Source: Luteimonas yindakuii (GTDB lineage Bacteria > Pseudomonadota > Gammaproteobacteria > Xanthomonadales > Xanthomonadaceae). Taken from it: DNA of 64,000 bases. The notes beneath the pieces are model-generated. The model did not search any database. It was not told the origin of the DNA and saw only the letters and a program-made list of their open reading frames with translations. The stretch lies in the NCBI RefSeq assembly GCF_004803715.2, contig NZ_CP039383.2, positions 1,860,001-1,924,000 of the forward strand, written 5' to 3'. A program made the translations under genes and the position numbers. Shown here one piece after another: positions 63,633-64,000 of this stretch (the stretch's first letter is position 1; each line of letters begins with the position of its first letter).

Positions 63633-64000
63633 TCAGGCGGCAGGACCGTCGCTACGCTTCTTCGCGCCACTCTTGCCGGGGCGTGCGTCGCGTCCGGACG
63701 CCTCGTCCTTCGCCGGGGCCAGCCCGAGGGCCACCCAGTCCGGCACCAGCCGCGCCTTTTCGATGTTGTCGGCCACCACTTCGAAGGGCTGCCCATCGAT
63801 GTCGAACGTGATCCGCTCGTCATCCACGGACACGATGCGCCCGGTCAGCCGACGGCGGCCATTCTGCGGCAGCTTCAGCACGACCTTCGCGGTCTCGCCA
63901 TTGAAGCGCGCGAACTGCGCCGCCGAGAACAGCGGCCGGTCGATCCCGGGCGACGACACTTCGAGCGTGTAGTGGCTCGTGATCGGATCCTCGACGTCGA
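63633..64000 (-). CDS. rimP: Ribosome maturation factor RimP (5' part outside the window)
   Basis: The frame is open to the window edge (ending there with [20 protein letters not shown] on the protein), so the N-terminal part is cut off. The visible 122 residues include the conserved SSPGIDRPL, the C-terminal SH3-like domain ([20 protein letters not shown]) and a basic tail. RimP is needed for 30S assembly. It is the first gene of the rimP-nusA-infB cluster; the promoter lies beyond 64000. Confidence 0.95.
   Translation of the reverse strand, partial: DVEDPITSHYTLEVSSPGIDRPLFSAAQFARFNGETAKVVLKLPQNGRRRLTGRIVSVDDERITFDIDGQPFEVVADNIEKARLVPDWVALGLAPAKDEASGRDARPGKSGAKKRSDGPAA

Overview
The window is GC-rich chromosomal DNA from a gammaproteobacterium, most likely a member of the Xanthomonadaceae/Lysobacteraceae (Luteimonas or Lysobacter type). 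This is inferred from gene content, codon use and GTAG-type extragenic repeats; no rRNA or other species marker is present. Genes are dense, often with 4-bp ATGA overlaps. I saw no tRNA, rRNA, CRISPR array or insertion sequence.

Layout. (1) 1-3.6 kb: end of a cytochrome c maturation operon (ccmF-ccmG-ccmH-ccmI, + strand). (2) 3.7-5.9 kb: a DMT-type membrane protein, a glutathionyl-hydroquinone reductase and a small exported protein. (3) 6-39.5 kb: a type VI secretion (T6SS) island. Two divergent operons start near 25.6 kb. Leftward run a TPR-like lipoprotein, tssB, tssC, hcp, tssE, tssF, tssG, tssH, a 115-aa unknown, vgrG1, a DUF4123 chaperone, a tandem array of DUF3304 lipoproteins and a Tle1-type (DUF2235) phospholipase effector. 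Rightward run tssJ, tssK, tssL, vgrG2 and a cell-wall-degrading effector with a frameshift. tssM, tssA and a stand-alone PAAR gene are not in the window. Right of vgrG2 lies a lower-GC 'effector graveyard': broken 3' ends of vgrG and peptidoglycan-hydrolase genes, each next to an intact exported or lipoprotein gene that looks like an orphan immunity protein. (4) 39.6-54.2 kb: a PspC protein and a polyhydroxybutyrate (PHB) region. It holds class III PHB synthase (phaE-phaC), phosphatidylserine synthase, a 3-hydroxybutyrate-oligomer hydrolase, a LuxR-type response regulator, a Nudix hydrolase, an SSF-domain hybrid histidine kinase, a TonB-dependent receptor and a GntP-family permease. (5) 54.8-64 kb: the conserved rimP-nusA-infB-rbfA-truB-rpsO-pnp cluster (- strand) with recognisable terminators; rimP is cut by the window edge.

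How it fits together. The T6SS genes encode sheath (TssBC), tube (Hcp), baseplate (TssEFGK), part of the membrane complex (TssJL), the recycling ATPase (TssH) and two spikes (VgrG). The effectors next to each spike target membranes (Tle1) or cell wall (M23-like/GH19-like), and their candidate immunity proteins are exported or lipidated, as expected for toxins delivered to the periplasm. In the PHB region, the hydrolase, receptor and permease would form an uptake route for 3-hydroxybutyrate oligomers. The kinase/regulator pair resembles CrbS/CrbR (MxtR/ErdR). Both divergent promoter regions there carry the same 12-bp pattern GTACYTTSGKAC, which suggests one regulon.

Main leads: the DUF3304 array, whose repeat unit carries a captured 5' piece of the effector gene; the effector graveyard; the C-run frameshift in the vgrG2-linked effector; and the proposed 3-hydroxybutyrate regulon. 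All functional statements rest on reading the sequence and on family knowledge; no database search was run.
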